Assembly (NCBI GenBank): GCA_030527925.1 | Contig: JAUMZW010000004.1 | Location: 93,536 to 157,535, forward strand | Direction: 5' to 3' | Origin: Streptococcus sp. | GTDB taxonomy: Bacteria; Bacillota; Bacilli; Lactobacillales; Streptococcaceae | DNA: 64,000 nt | Part shown: positions 43,415-53,755 of the stretch, piece after piece | How the letters are laid out: every line of letters begins with the position of its first letter | Numbering within the stretch: position 1 is the first letter of the stretch | Translations under genes and position numbers: made by a program | The notes under the pieces: model-generated | The model's database searches: none | What the model was told of the DNA's origin: nothing | Seen by the model: the letters and a program-made list of their open reading frames with translations, nothing else

Positions 43415-45574
43415 ATGAGCTTAAAAGATCTTGGTGATATTTCATATTTTCGCCTAAATAATGCTATTAACCGACCAATTGATGGAAAAATTCCATTACA
43501 TAAAGATAAAGAAGCTCTTGATGCATTCTTTCGTGAAAATGTTATTCCAAACACAATGACATTTGAAAGTATCACTGATAAAATCGCTTATTTAATTGAG
43601 CATGACTACATTGAAAAAGCATTCATTCAAAAATATTCACCTGAATTTATAGAGCATCTACACCACGAAATTTATGCTCAACAATTTAGCTTTAAATCAT
43701 TTATGGCAGCCTACAAGTTTTACCAACAATACGCCTTGAAAACAAATGATGGTGATTTTTACCTTGAAAGTATTGAAGATCGTGTGATGTTCAATGCTCT
43801 TTATTTTGCAGACGGTGTTGAGAGTCTCGCAGAAGATATCGCTAACGAAATGATTCACCAGCGATACCAACCTGCTACACCTAGTTTTTTAAATGCAGGA
43901 CGTAGCCGCCGTGGTGAATTGGTCTCATGTTTCTTAATTCAAGTAACTGATGATATGAATGCTATTGGACGTTCTATCAATTCTGCTCTTCAACTATCAC
44001 GTATTGGGGGAGGAGTTGGTATTTCTTTGAGCAACCTTAGAGAAGCTGGTGCTCCTATTAAAGGATTTGCTGGTGCTGCTTCTGGTGTAGTCCCAGTCAT
44101 GAAACTTTTCGAAGATAGTTTTTCATACTCTAATCAATTAGGGCAAAGACAGGGAGCTGGTGTTGTCTATCTTGATGTCTTTCATCCTGACATTCTTGCC
44201 TTCTTATCAACTAAGAAAGAGAACGCTGATGAAAAAGTTCGTGTCAAAACATTATCATTAGGAGTCACTGTCCCAGATAAGTTCTATGAACTTGTGCGAA
44301 ATAATGATGACATGTACTTGTTTAGTCCATATTCTATTGAAAGAGAATATGGTGTCCCATACAATTACATTAATATTACAGAAAAATATGACGAACTCGT
44401 AGCAAATCCTAATATCTCAAAAACAAAAATAAAAGCAAGAGACTTAGAAACAGAATTATCAAAACTACAACAAGAATCTGGATATCCCTACATTATCAAT
44501 ATCGATACTGCTAATAATAATAATCCAATTGATGGAAAAATCATTATGAGTAATCTTTGTTCAGAGATTCTTCAAGTGCAAAAACCAAGTCAAATTAATG
44601 ACGCACAAGAATTTCTTACACTCGGAACAGATATTTCTTGTAACTTAGGCTCAACCAATATTGTTAATATGATGACATCTCCGGACTTCGGTCGCTCTAT
44701 AAAAGCAATGACCAGGGCATTAACTTTCGTAACCGATTCATCTCAAATTGAAGCTGTTCCAACAATCAAAAATGGAAATGAACAAGCTCACACATTTGGT
44801 CTTGGAGCCATGGGGTTACATTCATATCTCGCTCAAAATTTTATACAATATGGAAGTCCAGAATCAATTGAATTTACAAATATCTATTTCATGTTACTCA
44901 ACTACTGGACTTTAGTTGAATCAAATGCCATTGCAAAAGAACGTCAGACTATTTTTGTTGGCTTTGAAAAATCTAAATATGCTTCTGGAACTTACTTTGA
45001 TAAGTATATTACGGGTGATTTTAAACCAAAATCTAAACGCATCAAAGAACTCTTTAAGAACCATTTTATTCCAACTTCAGAAGATTGGGTTATTTTACGT
45101 GACAAAATTATAAAAGATGGCTTATATCATCAAAATCGCTTAGCTGTAGCACCTAATGGCTCGATTAGTTACATTAATGATGTTTCTGCTTCAATACATC
45201 CCATTACACAACGTATTGAAGAACGTCAGGAAAAGAAAATTGGTAAAATTTATTATCCAGCATCAGGCTTATCAACAGATACTATTCCATTTTATGATTC
45301 CGCATATGATATGGATATGAGACGTGTCATTGATGTCTATGCAGCTGCTACACAACACGTTGATCAAGGGCTATCACTAACTCTATTCTTACGAAGTGAA
45401 ATTCCATCTGGAATCTATGAATGGAAATCTGATACTAAACAAACAACAAGAGATCTCTCAATTTTAAGAAACTACGCTTTCAATAAGGGAATCAAATCTA
45501 TCTATTATATTCGTACATTTACAGATGATGGAGAAGAAGTTGGCTCAAACCAATGCGAAAGCTGTGTCATCTAA
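43415..45574 (+). CDS. nrdE: Class Ib ribonucleotide reductase, large subunit
   Basis: 719 residues. It makes deoxyribonucleoside diphosphates aerobically. Active-site features: LVSCFLIQ and NLGSTNIVN (first and second redox cysteines), NLCSEILQ with the radical cysteine region, and the C-terminal redox pair SNQCESCVI that NrdH re-reduces. As usual for NrdE, it has no N-terminal ATP cone. It lies 15 bp after nrdH. Confidence 0.96.
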   Translation: MSLKDLGDISYFRLNNAINRPIDGKIPLHKDKEALDAFFRENVIPNTMTFESITDKIAYLIEHDYIEKAFIQKYSPEFIEHLHHEIYAQQFSFKSFMAAYKFYQQYALKTNDGDFYLESIEDRVMFNALYFADGVESLAEDIANEMIHQRYQPATPSFLNAGRSRRGELVSCFLIQVTDDMNAIGRSINSALQLSRIGGGVGISLSNLREAGAPIKGFAGAASGVVPVMKLFEDSFSYSNQLGQRQGAGVVYLDVFHPDILAFLSTKKENADEKVRVKTLSLGVTVPDKFYELVRNNDDMYLFSPYSIEREYGVPYNYINITEKYDELVANPNISKTKIKARDLETELSKLQQESGYPYIINIDTANNNNPIDGKIIMSNLCSEILQVQKPSQINDAQEFLTLGTDISCNLGSTNIVNMMTSPDFGRSIKAMTRALTFVTDSSQIEAVPTIKNGNEQAHTFGLGAMGLHSYLAQNFIQYGSPESIEFTNIYFMLLNYWTLVESNAIAKERQTIFVGFEKSKYASGTYFDKYITGDFKPKSKRIKELFKNHFIPTSEDWVILRDKIIKDGLYHQNRLAVAPNGSISYINDVSASIHPITQRIEERQEKKIGKIYYPASGLSTDTIPFYDSAYDMDMRRVIDVYAAATQHVDQGLSLTLFLRSEIPSGIYEWKSDTKQTTRDLSILRNYAFNKGIKSIYYIRTFTDDGEEVGSNQCESCVI

Positions 45575-45584
45575 GGAGAAATTA

Positions 45585-46547
45585 ATGACTACTTACTATA
45601 AAGCAATCAACTGGAATGAAATAGAAGATGCTATTGATAAATCTACTTGGGAAAAATTAACAGAACAATTCTGGCTAGATACTCGTATTCCCTTATCAAA
45701 TGATTTAGATGATTGGAGAAAATTATCTCCAACTGAAAAAGATTTAGTCGGTAAAGTCTTTGGTGGTTTAACACTATTAGATACTATGCAGTCAGAATCT
45801 GGTATTGAAGCTATCCGTGCTGATGTTAGGACTCCTCATGAAGAAGCAATTTTGAATAACATTCAATTTATGGAATCCGTTCATGCTAAATCATATTCAT
45901 CAATCTTTTCAACACTAAATACTAAGTCAGAAATTGAAGACATTTTCGAATGGACAAATAATAATGAATTTCTGCAAAAAAAGGCTCAAATAATTAACTC
46001 TATATATCAAAATGGAACTGCCTTACAAAAAAAAGTTGCGTCAACTTATCTAGAGACTTTTCTATTTTATTCAGGATTTTTCACACCACTCTACTATCTT
46101 GGAAATAATAAATTAGCAAATGTCGCCGAAATTATAAAACTCATCATTCGAGATGAATCTGTTCACGGTACTTATATTGGCTATAAATTCCAATTAGGAT
46201 TTAATGAATTAACTGATGAAGAACAAGAAAAATTTCGAGAATGGATGTATGATTTACTATACGAACTCTATGAAAATGAGGAAAACTATACCAAATCTTT
46301 GTATGACTCTGTAGGTTGGACTGATGAAGTTATGGTTTTCTTAAGGTATAATGCTAACAAAGCTTTAATGAATCTAGGCCAAGATCCATTATTTACTGAT
46401 ACCGCAAATGATGTCAATCCTATTGTTATGAATGGAATTTCAACCGGTACATCTAATCATGACTTCTTTAGTCAAGTTGGAAATGGCTATTTATTAGGTA
46501 CTGTTGAAGCAATGAGAGATTCGGACTATACTATCGGAATGAAATAA
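45585..46547 (+). CDS. nrdF: Class Ib ribonucleotide reductase, radical-generating subunit
   Basis: 320 residues from MTTYYKAINWNEIEDAIDK, AAGGAG 6 bases upstream. It holds the dimetal-tyrosyl radical. Metal ligands are in LDTMQSES (Asp/Glu near 66), FMESVHAKSYS (about 101-111), and DESVHGTYIGYKFQ (about 196-209). NrdI, the flavodoxin that activates Mn-NrdF, is not in this window. Third gene of the operon, 10 bp after nrdE. Confidence 0.96.
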   Translation: MTTYYKAINWNEIEDAIDKSTWEKLTEQFWLDTRIPLSNDLDDWRKLSPTEKDLVGKVFGGLTLLDTMQSESGIEAIRADVRTPHEEAILNNIQFMESVHAKSYSSIFSTLNTKSEIEDIFEWTNNNEFLQKKAQIINSIYQNGTALQKKVASTYLETFLFYSGFFTPLYYLGNNKLANVAEIIKLIIRDESVHGTYIGYKFQLGFNELTDEEQEKFREWMYDLLYELYENEENYTKSLYDSVGWTDEVMVFLRYNANKALMNLGQDPLFTDTANDVNPIVMNGISTGTSNHDFFSQVGNGYLLGTVEAMRDSDYTIGMK

Positions 46548-46558
46548 AATCAAGAAAA

Positions 46559-46587
46559 TTGACAGATTTTCAATTTTAAGTTATACT
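46559..46587 (+). promoter_or_regulatory. thiT promoter
   Basis: Perfect -35 TTGACA (46559-46564), 17-bp spacer, -10 TATACT (46582-46587). It starts the TPP-riboswitch transcript shortly upstream of 46600. Confidence 0.8.
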
Positions 46588-46605
46588 TTTTTTAAAAAAT
46601 AAAAT

Positions 46606-46690
46606 AAACAAAGGAGTGCCTCGGCTGAGATCGTCTTTGACGAAATCCTAATCACCTGATCTAGTTAATACTAGCGTAGGGATTGTGCAG
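46606..46690 (+). ncRNA. TPP riboswitch (THI element)
   Basis: The conserved THI segments are present in order: GGAGTGC, GGCTGAGA (46623-46630), ACCTGATCTAGTTAATAC (from 46654) and AGCGTAGGGA (about 46672-46682). Thiamine pyrophosphate binding would control the downstream hairpin at 46715-46741. Confidence 0.93.
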
Positions 46691-46714
46691 ATGAAAATAA
46701 GATTCATAATGCCT

Positions 46715-46741
46715 AACTCCTTTGTAATAAAAGGAGTTTTT
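46715..46741 (+). promoter_or_regulatory. Riboswitch expression platform that hides the thiT ribosome site
   Basis: AACTCCTTT pairs with AAAGGAGTT followed by TTT. The 3' arm contains the AAAGGAG ribosome site of thiT, so this stem can both block translation and act as a weak terminator when TPP is bound. Confidence 0.75.
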
Positions 46742-47299
46742 ATGTCCAAAAAAAATCGTTTGCTACCTCTTTTAGAGACTGCTCTAATCGCTTCTTTTGC
46801 AATGTCTTTATCATTAATTCCTGATTTTGCTTCTTGGTTTTCACCTTCATTTGGAGCAATTCCACTTATAATATTCTCTTTAAGAAAAGGGGTAAAATTT
46901 GGATTCTTAGCTGGATTAATTTGGGGAAGTCTACACTTTGTCCTAGGAAAGGTCTACTATCTTTCACTATCCCAAGTCATTATTGAATATCTACTGGCCT
47001 TTTTAGTGATGGGGGCTTCTGGATTATTTGCTCAATCATATCAACAGTCGCTTAAAAATCAACAAATCAATAAAGCTATATTTCTAGCAATTTTGGGATC
47101 ATTATTAGCAGTTATACTAAGATACACATTTCACTTTATTGCTGGCATTATATTCTGGGGAAATTATGCACCAAAAGGAATAAGTCCTTTTCTATATTCA
47201 TTAACTGTCAATGGTATTGCTGGACTTTTAACATTAAGTTTCGTAATTATAAGTGTTATCATCGTAACAAAAAAATTTTCAAAAATAATTTTAAGTTAA
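46742..47299 (+). CDS. thiT: ThiT, thiamine-specific S component of an ECF transporter
   Basis: 185 residues from MSKKNRLLPLLETALIASFA, with six hydrophobic segments (last about 160-180). It binds thiamine at the membrane and couples with the shared EcfAA'T module, which is encoded elsewhere. The TPP riboswitch directly upstream makes the thiamine role firm. Family length is about 180-190 residues. Upstream in-frame codons are inside the leader and have no ribosome site. Confidence 0.93.
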   Translation: MSKKNRLLPLLETALIASFAMSLSLIPDFASWFSPSFGAIPLIIFSLRKGVKFGFLAGLIWGSLHFVLGKVYYLSLSQVIIEYLLAFLVMGASGLFAQSYQQSLKNQQINKAIFLAILGSLLAVILRYTFHFIAGIIFWGNYAPKGISPFLYSLTVNGIAGLLTLSFVIISVIIVTKKFSKIILS

Positions 47300-47519
47300 A
47301 CTCATAATTATTTAAAATAAAAGATCTAAAACTCGATTAATAATTAATAATGAAAACTTTATAAATAGTTTTGCTTAAGTGTTTCAAAGTTTTTTATTAT
47401 TTTGAAGTAAATAAAAAGATTGATATGTACTGCTCCCAAAAAGTTGGACAATTAATTTTTACAAGGACTTAGTTCTGTATTGGACAGGGCTAAGTTCTTG
47501 TAGTTTTACTTTGATGATG

Positions 47520-47968
47520 TTAGTATGATTTCATATTCTCCGTTCTAAGACGTTCATTCTCTTCTAGAATGCGCTCTAGTTCAGCCATCTCTTCCCATTT
47601 TTTATTTGATTTACGCTCCATCTTATTTGGTCTCCCTATCGGTTTTTCAATAATAGTATACCCGTTTTTCTTATATTGTGCTATCCAGTTGGTTAGTAGA
47701 GATTTGTGGGGAAGAGCATAATCCAGTGATACAGTACTCTGAGAGTGACCTTCAATAAGATCTTTGTTAATGATTTCCTTTTTTAATTCAGGGGAATAAT
47801 ACTTATTTTATCTTTTCTAAAAACTTCAATGCCATGTCTATCCATAAGTCGTACCAGCTATTTAAGATTGGATAAACATGCACTGTACTTTTGACTAATA
47901 TAAGACCAGGAAGCACGATTTTGCCTTAACTGATCTATTTCTAGTTTATCTTCATAACTTAATCTTAT
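47520..47968 (-). pseudogene. IS3-family transposase OrfA, inactivated
   Basis: Reading leftward from 47968, the IS OrfA can be followed (RLSYEDKLEIDQLRQNRASW...), with the start changed from ATG to ATA, a nonsense codon after SNLK and a frameshift after RKDK. It then continues KYYSPELKKEIINK ... GRPNKMERKSNKKWEEMAEL as the helix-turn-helix/leucine-zipper part. It ends by deletion after RLRTEN. Compare the 5' part at 63787-63966. Confidence 0.8.
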
Positions 47969-47976
47969 ATAAAAAA

Positions 47977-48016
47977 CACCCCAAAAGTTAAATTTTTCTG
48001 TCTAACTTTTGGGGTA
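47977..48016 (-). terminator. tpiA terminator built from an IS tip
   Basis: ACCCCAAAAGTTA pairs perfectly with TAACTTTTGGGGT (13 bp) and is followed on the minus strand by GTTTTTTA. It lies 37 bp past the tpiA stop. One arm is the IS inverted repeat itself. Confidence 0.8.
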
Positions 48017-48052
48017 TAATTCGATATTCGGTCTTTTTTCTATATGCTAAGA

Positions 48053-48817
48053 TTATTTTACAAAATCTAATAATGCTAAGAAGCTATCAGCTTCCAATGA
48101 TGCTCCACCAACTAAAGCACCATCAACATCTGGACATGCCATATATTCTGCAATATTCTCAGGTTTTACTGAACCACCATACTGAACACGCACTTTATCA
48201 GCAACTTCTTGACCAAAGTCAGATGCTACCACATCACGAACTGCTTTACACATTTTTTGAGCATCATCTTGAGTAGCAGATTTTCCAGTACCAATGGCCC
48301 AAATTGGTTCATAGGCAATAACTGATGAAGCAACTTGTTCAGACGTTAAGCCTTTCAATGCAGCTGAAACTTGTGCTCCAACAAATTCAACAGCTTTTCC
48401 TGATTCATAAGTTTCTAAAGATTCTCCACAACAAATGATTGGTAGCATTCCATTATTGAAAATAGCATGTGCTTTTTTATTAATGTCTTCATCTGTTTCA
48501 TGGAAGTAATCACGACGCTCAGAATGTCCGATAATAACATAGTTAACACCTAAAGCTGCAATTGTAGCTGGGCTGTTTTCACCAGTAAATGCACCATAAT
48601 TTTCAAAATAACAGTTTTGTGCTGCAACTTGTAATTCTGAATTTGCTTTAACAATACCTTTTCTCATACCTTCAAGGAAAATAGCTGGAGCTCCAATAAC
48701 AGTATCAACTAATTCGTTTGGTGGGATTACTGTTAAGATACTTGTAATGAATTCACGTGCTTCTTGAGCAGTCTTATTCATTTTCCAGTTTCCTGCAATA
48801 ATTGGTTTACGTGACAT
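48053..48817 (-). CDS. tpiA: Triosephosphate isomerase
   Basis: 254 residues. It interconverts dihydroxyacetone phosphate and glyceraldehyde-3-phosphate. Visible: GNWKMNKT (9-16), [10 protein letters not shown] with catalytic His (about 95), [17 protein letters not shown] with catalytic Glu (about 165) and [13 protein letters not shown]. Promoter TTGAAA-17-TAGAAT lies at 48852-48880 on the minus strand. Monocistronic. Confidence 0.97.
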   Translation of the reverse strand: MSRKPIIAGNWKMNKTAQEAREFITSILTVIPPNELVDTVIGAPAIFLEGMRKGIVKANSELQVAAQNCYFENYGAFTGENSPATIAALGVNYVIIGHSERRDYFHETDEDINKKAHAIFNNGMLPIICCGESLETYESGKAVEFVGAQVSAALKGLTSEQVASSVIAYEPIWAIGTGKSATQDDAQKMCKAVRDVVASDFGQEVADKVRVQYGGSVKPENIAEYMACPDVDGALVGGASLEADSFLALLDFVK

Positions 48818-48851
48818 TTCACATACCTCTTCTTTTTTATTTTACTTTAGT

Positions 48852-48880
48852 ATTCTATCACAATTTCACTTTCTTTTCAA
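48852..48880 (-). promoter_or_regulatory. tpiA promoter
   Basis: Minus strand TTGAAA (48875-48880), 17-bp spacer, TAGAAT (48852-48857), about 35 bp before the tpiA start. Confidence 0.7.
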
Positions 48881-48908
48881 AGTATATGATAAATTTCACT
48901 AACTAACT

Positions 48909-51707
48909 TTAAGCTTCTTTACTTTCAAATCCTTCTGAAACTGCTTGTTCAAAATTTGTAATTAGAATAGCATCACAATGATCACATACGCTAGCAGCAT
49001 AAGAACGTTCAACCACACTCTCATCTATTATACGACAACGTTCACAAACATTTCCTGAAGCATGTTCAACTACAAAAGCAACATCATCGAATTTCACTGC
49101 ATTGTCTGGAGCTACTTCATCAGATAATGTCAATTGTGATACAATCAAAAGCTGAGCAATATCACTATTAAGAGCTGTTAATAAAGTTTTAACTTCTTCA
49201 CTAGTATAAACTGTAAGGTGAGCCTCTAATGGACGTCCAATAATTTTACTATTTCTTGCTTCTTCAAGAGCTTTTTGAGCTTGTGTTCTAAATTGCATAA
49301 ATGCATCCCATTCTTCTAAAACAATATCTTGATTTTCAAATTGAATAGGATTTGGTAATTCTGATAATTGGACATAATCTTCAGTTTCGAATTCCAAATA
49401 TGACCAAATTTCTTCAGAAGTATGAGGTAAAATTGGCGTTAATAATTTTGTTAATTTCACTAAAATATCATAGAATACTGTTTGCATTTGACGACGCTCT
49501 AAACTATTAGTTGACTCAATATAGACAACATCTTTAGCAAAGTCTAAATAAAATGCAGATAATTCTACACTAATAAAATTAACTAGTGACTTATAAATTG
49601 TCATAAAGTCAAATGACTCATATGCATTTCTTATTTTTTCAACAAGTTGATTAAAACTAATCGTCATGAACTTATCAACCGCTCTTAACTCTTTAAAGTC
49701 AATCGTATCTTTTTTAGGATTGAAATCAGAAGTATTGGCAATTAAGAAACGAAGAGTATTTCTTATTTTGCGATAGGTTTCTGAAGTTTGTTTTAAAATA
49801 TCCATTGAAATTCTTACGTCATTACTTGTATCAACACTTGTTACCCATAAACGTAAAATTTCTGCACCAAATTGCTTTTCAACATCACTTGGTAAAATTG
49901 TATTTCCTAACGATTTAGACATCTTTTCGCCTTTCCCATCAAGAACAAAACCTTGTGACAAAATAGCCTTATATGGTGCATGTCCATTAACCGCTACTGA
50001 TGTAATCAATGAAGAATTAAACCAACCACGATATTGATCAGAACCTTCAAGGTACAAATCTGCTGGATATTTTAAGTAATCTCTGGTATTCATAACACCG
50101 TTCCAAGAAGAACCTGAATCAAACCAAACATCCATAATGTCTGTTTCTTTTGTAAATTCTCCATTAGGTGAACCTGGATGGCTATATCCTTTAGGAAGTA
50201 GGTCTTTTGCTTCTGTTTTCCACCAAATAATAGAACCTTCTTTTTCAAATAAATCCGCTATATGATCAATAATATCTTTATCTAAAATAGCTGTTCCATC
50301 TTCTGCATAAAAGATAGGCAAAGGAACACCCCAAGCACGTTGACGAGAAATAACCCAATCTCCACGATCACGTATCATATTATAAAGACGTGTTTTACCC
50401 CATGATGGATTAAAACTAGTCTTATTAATTTCATCTAAGATTTCTTGTCTAAACTTAGATACAGATGCAAACCATTGTGGTACCGCACGCCAAATAATTG
50501 GTTTTTTGGTTCTCCAATCAAATGGATAAGAATGAGTAATAACTTCTGAAGCCAATAATAAATCACCTAATTTATCAATAACTGTCGGTAATACTTTATC
50601 ATAAAACTGTCCTTCAAAATCTGGACCAGCCTCAGCATTCATAAGTCCTCGTTCATCGACAGTAACAAAAACTTCCAAACCGTATTTTAAACTAACATTA
50701 TAGTCATCCTCACCAAATCCTGGTGCAGTATGGACAATTCCTGTTCCTGAATCTAAAGTTACATGGTCACCATTCATAACCAACTCATCCACTTCTTTAT
50801 CCCATGGATGTTCAGTTACAATCTTATCCAATTCAATACCCTTATAAGTTGCTATGATTTCAGGATTTTCCCAAGAAAAACGTTGGCTCAAATCATTTAA
50901 TAATTCAGCAGCAACGACAAATTTACGTGTATCATTTTGAGGTTTAACAACTATATAATCAAATTCTGGACCTACCGTCAAACCTCTTGATGCTGTAATT
51001 GTAAAAGGAGTTGTTGTCCAAACAACAATATAAGTATCTGTATCTAAAACTCCTTTACCATCTTTAACTTTATTTGCATAATAAAGTGATGTAGAATCAA
51101 TATCATGATACTCAATTTCAGCTTCAGCTAAAGCTGATTCAGAAGACCATGACCAATAAACTGGTTTAGCTCCACGATAAATATAACCTTTACCAGCCAT
51201 TGCACCAAAAACACGAATTTGTGCTGCCTCATATTCAGGTACCAAAGTAATATATGGATTATCCCAATCTGCTGATATACCTAATCTCTTAAAATCTGTT
51301 TTTTGTTTTTCAACTTGTGATAACGCATATTCTTTACACATTTCAAGATATTTATCTAAAGGTAATTCTTTACGTTTAACACCTTGCTTCGCAAGAACTT
51401 GTTCAATAGGTAATCCATGTGTATCCCATCCTGGAACAAAAGGTGCACTAAAGCCTGACATTGATTTTGAGCGTACAATAATATCCTTGGAAATTTTATT
51501 TAAAGCATGCCCCACATGAATATTACCATTAGCATACGGAGGACCATCATGTAAATTAAATGATGGTTTTCCTTCATTTAATTTTTGACGTTTCATGTAT
51601 AAATCAGCATTTGCCCATTCTTCTTGCCATTGTGCTTCTTTTGTTGGAAGTCCTGCACGCATTGGAAAAGCAGTCTTTCCAAGATTTAAAGTATCTTTTA
51701 ATTTCAT
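48909..51707 (-). CDS. ileS: Isoleucyl-tRNA synthetase
   Basis: 932 residues from [27 protein letters not shown] lies 6 bases before this ATG, and upstream in-frame codons are inside the T-box. Class I signatures: [17 protein letters not shown] (HIGH type, about 57-73) and [10 protein letters not shown] (KMSKS, about 595). The editing CP1 domain ([14 protein letters not shown]) is present, as is a C-terminal zinc site (CERCRIID and CDHCDA). This is the bacterial mupirocin-sensitive type. Controlled by an upstream T-box. Confidence 0.97.
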   Translation of the reverse strand: MKLKDTLNLGKTAFPMRAGLPTKEAQWQEEWANADLYMKRQKLNEGKPSFNLHDGPPYANGNIHVGHALNKISKDIIVRSKSMSGFSAPFVPGWDTHGLPIEQVLAKQGVKRKELPLDKYLEMCKEYALSQVEKQKTDFKRLGISADWDNPYITLVPEYEAAQIRVFGAMAGKGYIYRGAKPVYWSWSSESALAEAEIEYHDIDSTSLYYANKVKDGKGVLDTDTYIVVWTTTPFTITASRGLTVGPEFDYIVVKPQNDTRKFVVAAELLNDLSQRFSWENPEIIATYKGIELDKIVTEHPWDKEVDELVMNGDHVTLDSGTGIVHTAPGFGEDDYNVSLKYGLEVFVTVDERGLMNAEAGPDFEGQFYDKVLPTVIDKLGDLLLASEVITHSYPFDWRTKKPIIWRAVPQWFASVSKFRQEILDEINKTSFNPSWGKTRLYNMIRDRGDWVISRQRAWGVPLPIFYAEDGTAILDKDIIDHIADLFEKEGSIIWWKTEAKDLLPKGYSHPGSPNGEFTKETDIMDVWFDSGSSWNGVMNTRDYLKYPADLYLEGSDQYRGWFNSSLITSVAVNGHAPYKAILSQGFVLDGKGEKMSKSLGNTILPSDVEKQFGAEILRLWVTSVDTSNDVRISMDILKQTSETYRKIRNTLRFLIANTSDFNPKKDTIDFKELRAVDKFMTISFNQLVEKIRNAYESFDFMTIYKSLVNFISVELSAFYLDFAKDVVYIESTNSLERRQMQTVFYDILVKLTKLLTPILPHTSEEIWSYLEFETEDYVQLSELPNPIQFENQDIVLEEWDAFMQFRTQAQKALEEARNSKIIGRPLEAHLTVYTSEEVKTLLTALNSDIAQLLIVSQLTLSDEVAPDNAVKFDDVAFVVEHASGNVCERCRIIDESVVERSYAASVCDHCDAILITNFEQAVSEGFESKEA

Positions 51708-51724
51708 AATTTCCCTTTCTATAA

Positions 51725-51915
51725 ACAAAAAACCTCCGTCTAAAAGGACGAAAGTTCGTGGTACCACCTTAATTTAGAGTCTTAAAAAACTCCCTTAGAG
51801 ACTGATAAGGTTAGTCAAACCTTTTACCTTACTTAATTTCAGATAAAAACAAAGAAAATGATTATCACTAAATTAGGAATTATAGAACTCACACCAACTT
51901 CTACTCGCTGCAAAT
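51725..51915 (-). ncRNA. T-box riboswitch controlling ileS
   Basis: On the minus strand: stem I with AGCGAGTAGAAG (AGTA motif) and GGTGTGAG, a specifier region containing ATC (GATAATCA) for isoleucine, and the T-box AAGGTGGTACCACG (51757-51770). A terminator follows, in which AACTTTCGTC (51747-51756) pairs with GACGGAGGTT (51731-51740), then TTTTTTG. Uncharged tRNA-Ile would favour the antiterminator and ileS expression. Confidence 0.93.
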
Positions 51916-51937
51916 ATAATCTAGTAACTATGTTTTT

Positions 51938-52699
51938 CTATTCTGTAATATTTAATTTAAATGTTTGTGTTTCGCCAAGAGAATTATCATAATCATTTTT
52001 AGCTTCAATAATAACTTTTTGAGATTCTTCTAATTGGCGATTACTCTCTTCTACCAAACGCTGCAATTCAGCCATTTCATCTGGCGTAAATTGTCTTGTG
52101 GCATCTAATGACAATTTATCATCATTAGTCAAAACATGTTCATCCAAAACTTTTTCGACAACTTCTTTGAAGGCTGCATCAGAATTTTGTAAATAAACAG
52201 CTGTCGGTTGTAACAATTCATTCCATTCAGACGAATTAACTAACGATAACTGTCCTTCAACAGCTGAGGTTAAACGTTGGTGGAAAACTCTTGTTCGACG
52301 TTTTAAATCCTCTGTTTCCACAGCAACACGCTTAGCTTCATCGGTAGCTTCTCTTAAAATCTTATTTGCTTTATTTTTAGCTTCTTCTAATAATTGTTGT
52401 GAATCAAAATTAGCTTTATTTATGATATGAGAAGCATCCTCATTAGCTGATTCTTTCACTTTTTCTGCAGTTTCTTGAGCTAAAATCACAGATTGACTCA
52501 ATGATTCTCTCATTTCATCATAATAGCTAATTTTTTCTTCTAACGCTTTAATTTTATTATCTTTCTCATAATTTTCTTTAACCAATTGTTCAAAATCATC
52601 AGCAACAATATCTAAAAATTCATGAACCTCATCTTGATGATAACCTCTAAATTTATTTTTAAATGACTTATCTTTGATTTCTAATGCTGTAATACTCAT
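51938..52699 (-). CDS. divIVA: Cell-division protein DivIVA
   Basis: 253 residues. It binds curved or septal membrane and organises division and peptidoglycan synthesis in streptococci. The N-terminal lipid-binding segment is MSITALEIKDKSFKNKFRGYHQDEVHEFLDIVADDFEQL (with F/R insertion residues near 18). Long coiled coils follow (about 30-135 and 190-240). It closes the ftsA-to-divIVA cluster and lies just upstream of the ileS T-box. Confidence 0.95.
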   Translation of the reverse strand: MSITALEIKDKSFKNKFRGYHQDEVHEFLDIVADDFEQLVKENYEKDNKIKALEEKISYYDEMRESLSQSVILAQETAEKVKESANEDASHIINKANFDSQQLLEEAKNKANKILREATDEAKRVAVETEDLKRRTRVFHQRLTSAVEGQLSLVNSSEWNELLQPTAVYLQNSDAAFKEVVEKVLDEHVLTNDDKLSLDATRQFTPDEMAELQRLVEESNRQLEESQKVIIEAKNDYDNSLGETQTFKLNITE

Positions 52700-52710
52700 T
52701 TATTAACCCC

Positions 52711-53499
52711 TTAAAAATGCTTAACTTTAGCAAAAATTATTTTATGCTTTTCTTTTTTGGTTAGTCCACTATCTTTTATCATCTTATACCTACCAAAACC
52801 TTTAATACTTAGTAACATGCCTTCTTGAAGTTCTTCTGATACTTTACTAACGACCTTATAATTTAACTTAATGTGATTTGACTCAATCAATTTTACGACT
52901 TCTATTCTAGGGATATTTAAAACCACAGATACAATCTTATCAATCCTCATACTAGAGGATAAAATAGCGATTTCTTCATATTCCTTTGACACTTTCATCA
53001 AATTAGAAAATGAGACTTCTCTAATTTTAACACCTATATTAGATATTTTCTTAATAGAAAATAGAACATTTTCTAAAAATAATTGATCAATCATAAATTG
53101 GCTTTTACCTTCTGAAACTAATATATCACCAATCATTGAACGTTTAATACCTAGTTGATTAATTAGTGTTCCAAGAATTTGACGATGTGATAATTGTTTA
53201 AATTTTACAGAATAAGTTAATTCCAATAGAGAAATCTTAAAATCTTCAAAATTTAGTTGATAATAATTAGGAGCTATTATAACTCTCGAGTACTCCATAT
53301 CAAAATAATCCGAAGTTATAAATAACTGAACACCATAAGAACGACAAATTATTTTGACAATTTCAACCTCTCTTGGATTTAAAAAATCAGTGAGACAGAA
53401 AGTATAATAATCATTTACCTGATTGACCATTCCTTGAATTTTATCAATAAAAGGATATTCTGACTTTTCAAAATGTTGGTATAAGCTATTACTATTCAT
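52711..53499 (-). CDS. ylmH: YlmH, S4-domain RNA-binding protein
   Basis: 262 residues. The C-terminal S4 domain (about 180-245, RIDKIVSVVLNIPRIEVVKLIESNHIKLN) binds RNA. Family members help rescue stalled 50S-peptidyl-tRNA complexes and are linked to division through synteny. The N-terminal part is the YlmH-specific domain (ILGTLINQLGIKRSMIGDILV). Lies 2 bp after yggT and 12 bp before divIVA. Confidence 0.9.
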   Translation of the reverse strand: MNSNSLYQHFEKSEYPFIDKIQGMVNQVNDYYTFCLTDFLNPREVEIVKIICRSYGVQLFITSDYFDMEYSRVIIAPNYYQLNFEDFKISLLELTYSVKFKQLSHRQILGTLINQLGIKRSMIGDILVSEGKSQFMIDQLFLENVLFSIKKISNIGVKIREVSFSNLMKVSKEYEEIAILSSSMRIDKIVSVVLNIPRIEVVKLIESNHIKLNYKVVSKVSEELQEGMLLSIKGFGRYKMIKDSGLTKKEKHKIIFAKVKHF

Positions 53500-53500
53500 A

Positions 53501-53755
53501 TCAAAAGATAAATTGACCCAAAAAACGGCTAATCATATCCATAACTAAAATCAGAGCAACTATTGTAAAATCAACACCTAGGATGCTAATTCTAAATCTC
53601 CCAAATGGTTTTAATATTGGCTTAACTAACCAAATAATCAATTTGCCAATTTTACTTTCATATGCACCTGGAAACCAGGATAGCAAAGCAAAAACAATTA
53701 ATATATCGGTGTATACTTGTAATACTCTCAATAAAACTGTAATGAAAAATGTCAT
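53501..53755 (-). CDS. yggT: YggT/YlmG family membrane protein
   Basis: 84 residues with two membrane helices (about 5-25 and 60-82) flanking the conserved SWFPGAYESKIGKLIIWLVKPILKPFGRFR. The family is linked to division-plane or membrane organisation by constant position between sepF and ylmH. It overlaps the sepF end by one base. Confidence 0.88.
   Translation of the reverse strand: MTFFITVLLRVLQVYTDILIVFALLSWFPGAYESKIGKLIIWLVKPILKPFGRFRISILGVDFTIVALILVMDMISRFLGQFIF

Larger units (their letters stand above)
47426..48016. mobile_element. Degenerate IS3-family insertion sequence remnant
   Basis: Bounded by IS150/IS861-type tips: CTCCCAAAAAGTTGGACA on the left (47432-47449), and a right tip TGTCTAACTTTTGGGG (47999-48014). 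Only a broken orfA on the minus strand remains; orfB is gone. A hairpin at 47463-47500 (ACTTAG..CTAAGT) lies inside the left end. It occupies the gap between thiT and tpiA. Confidence 0.8.
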
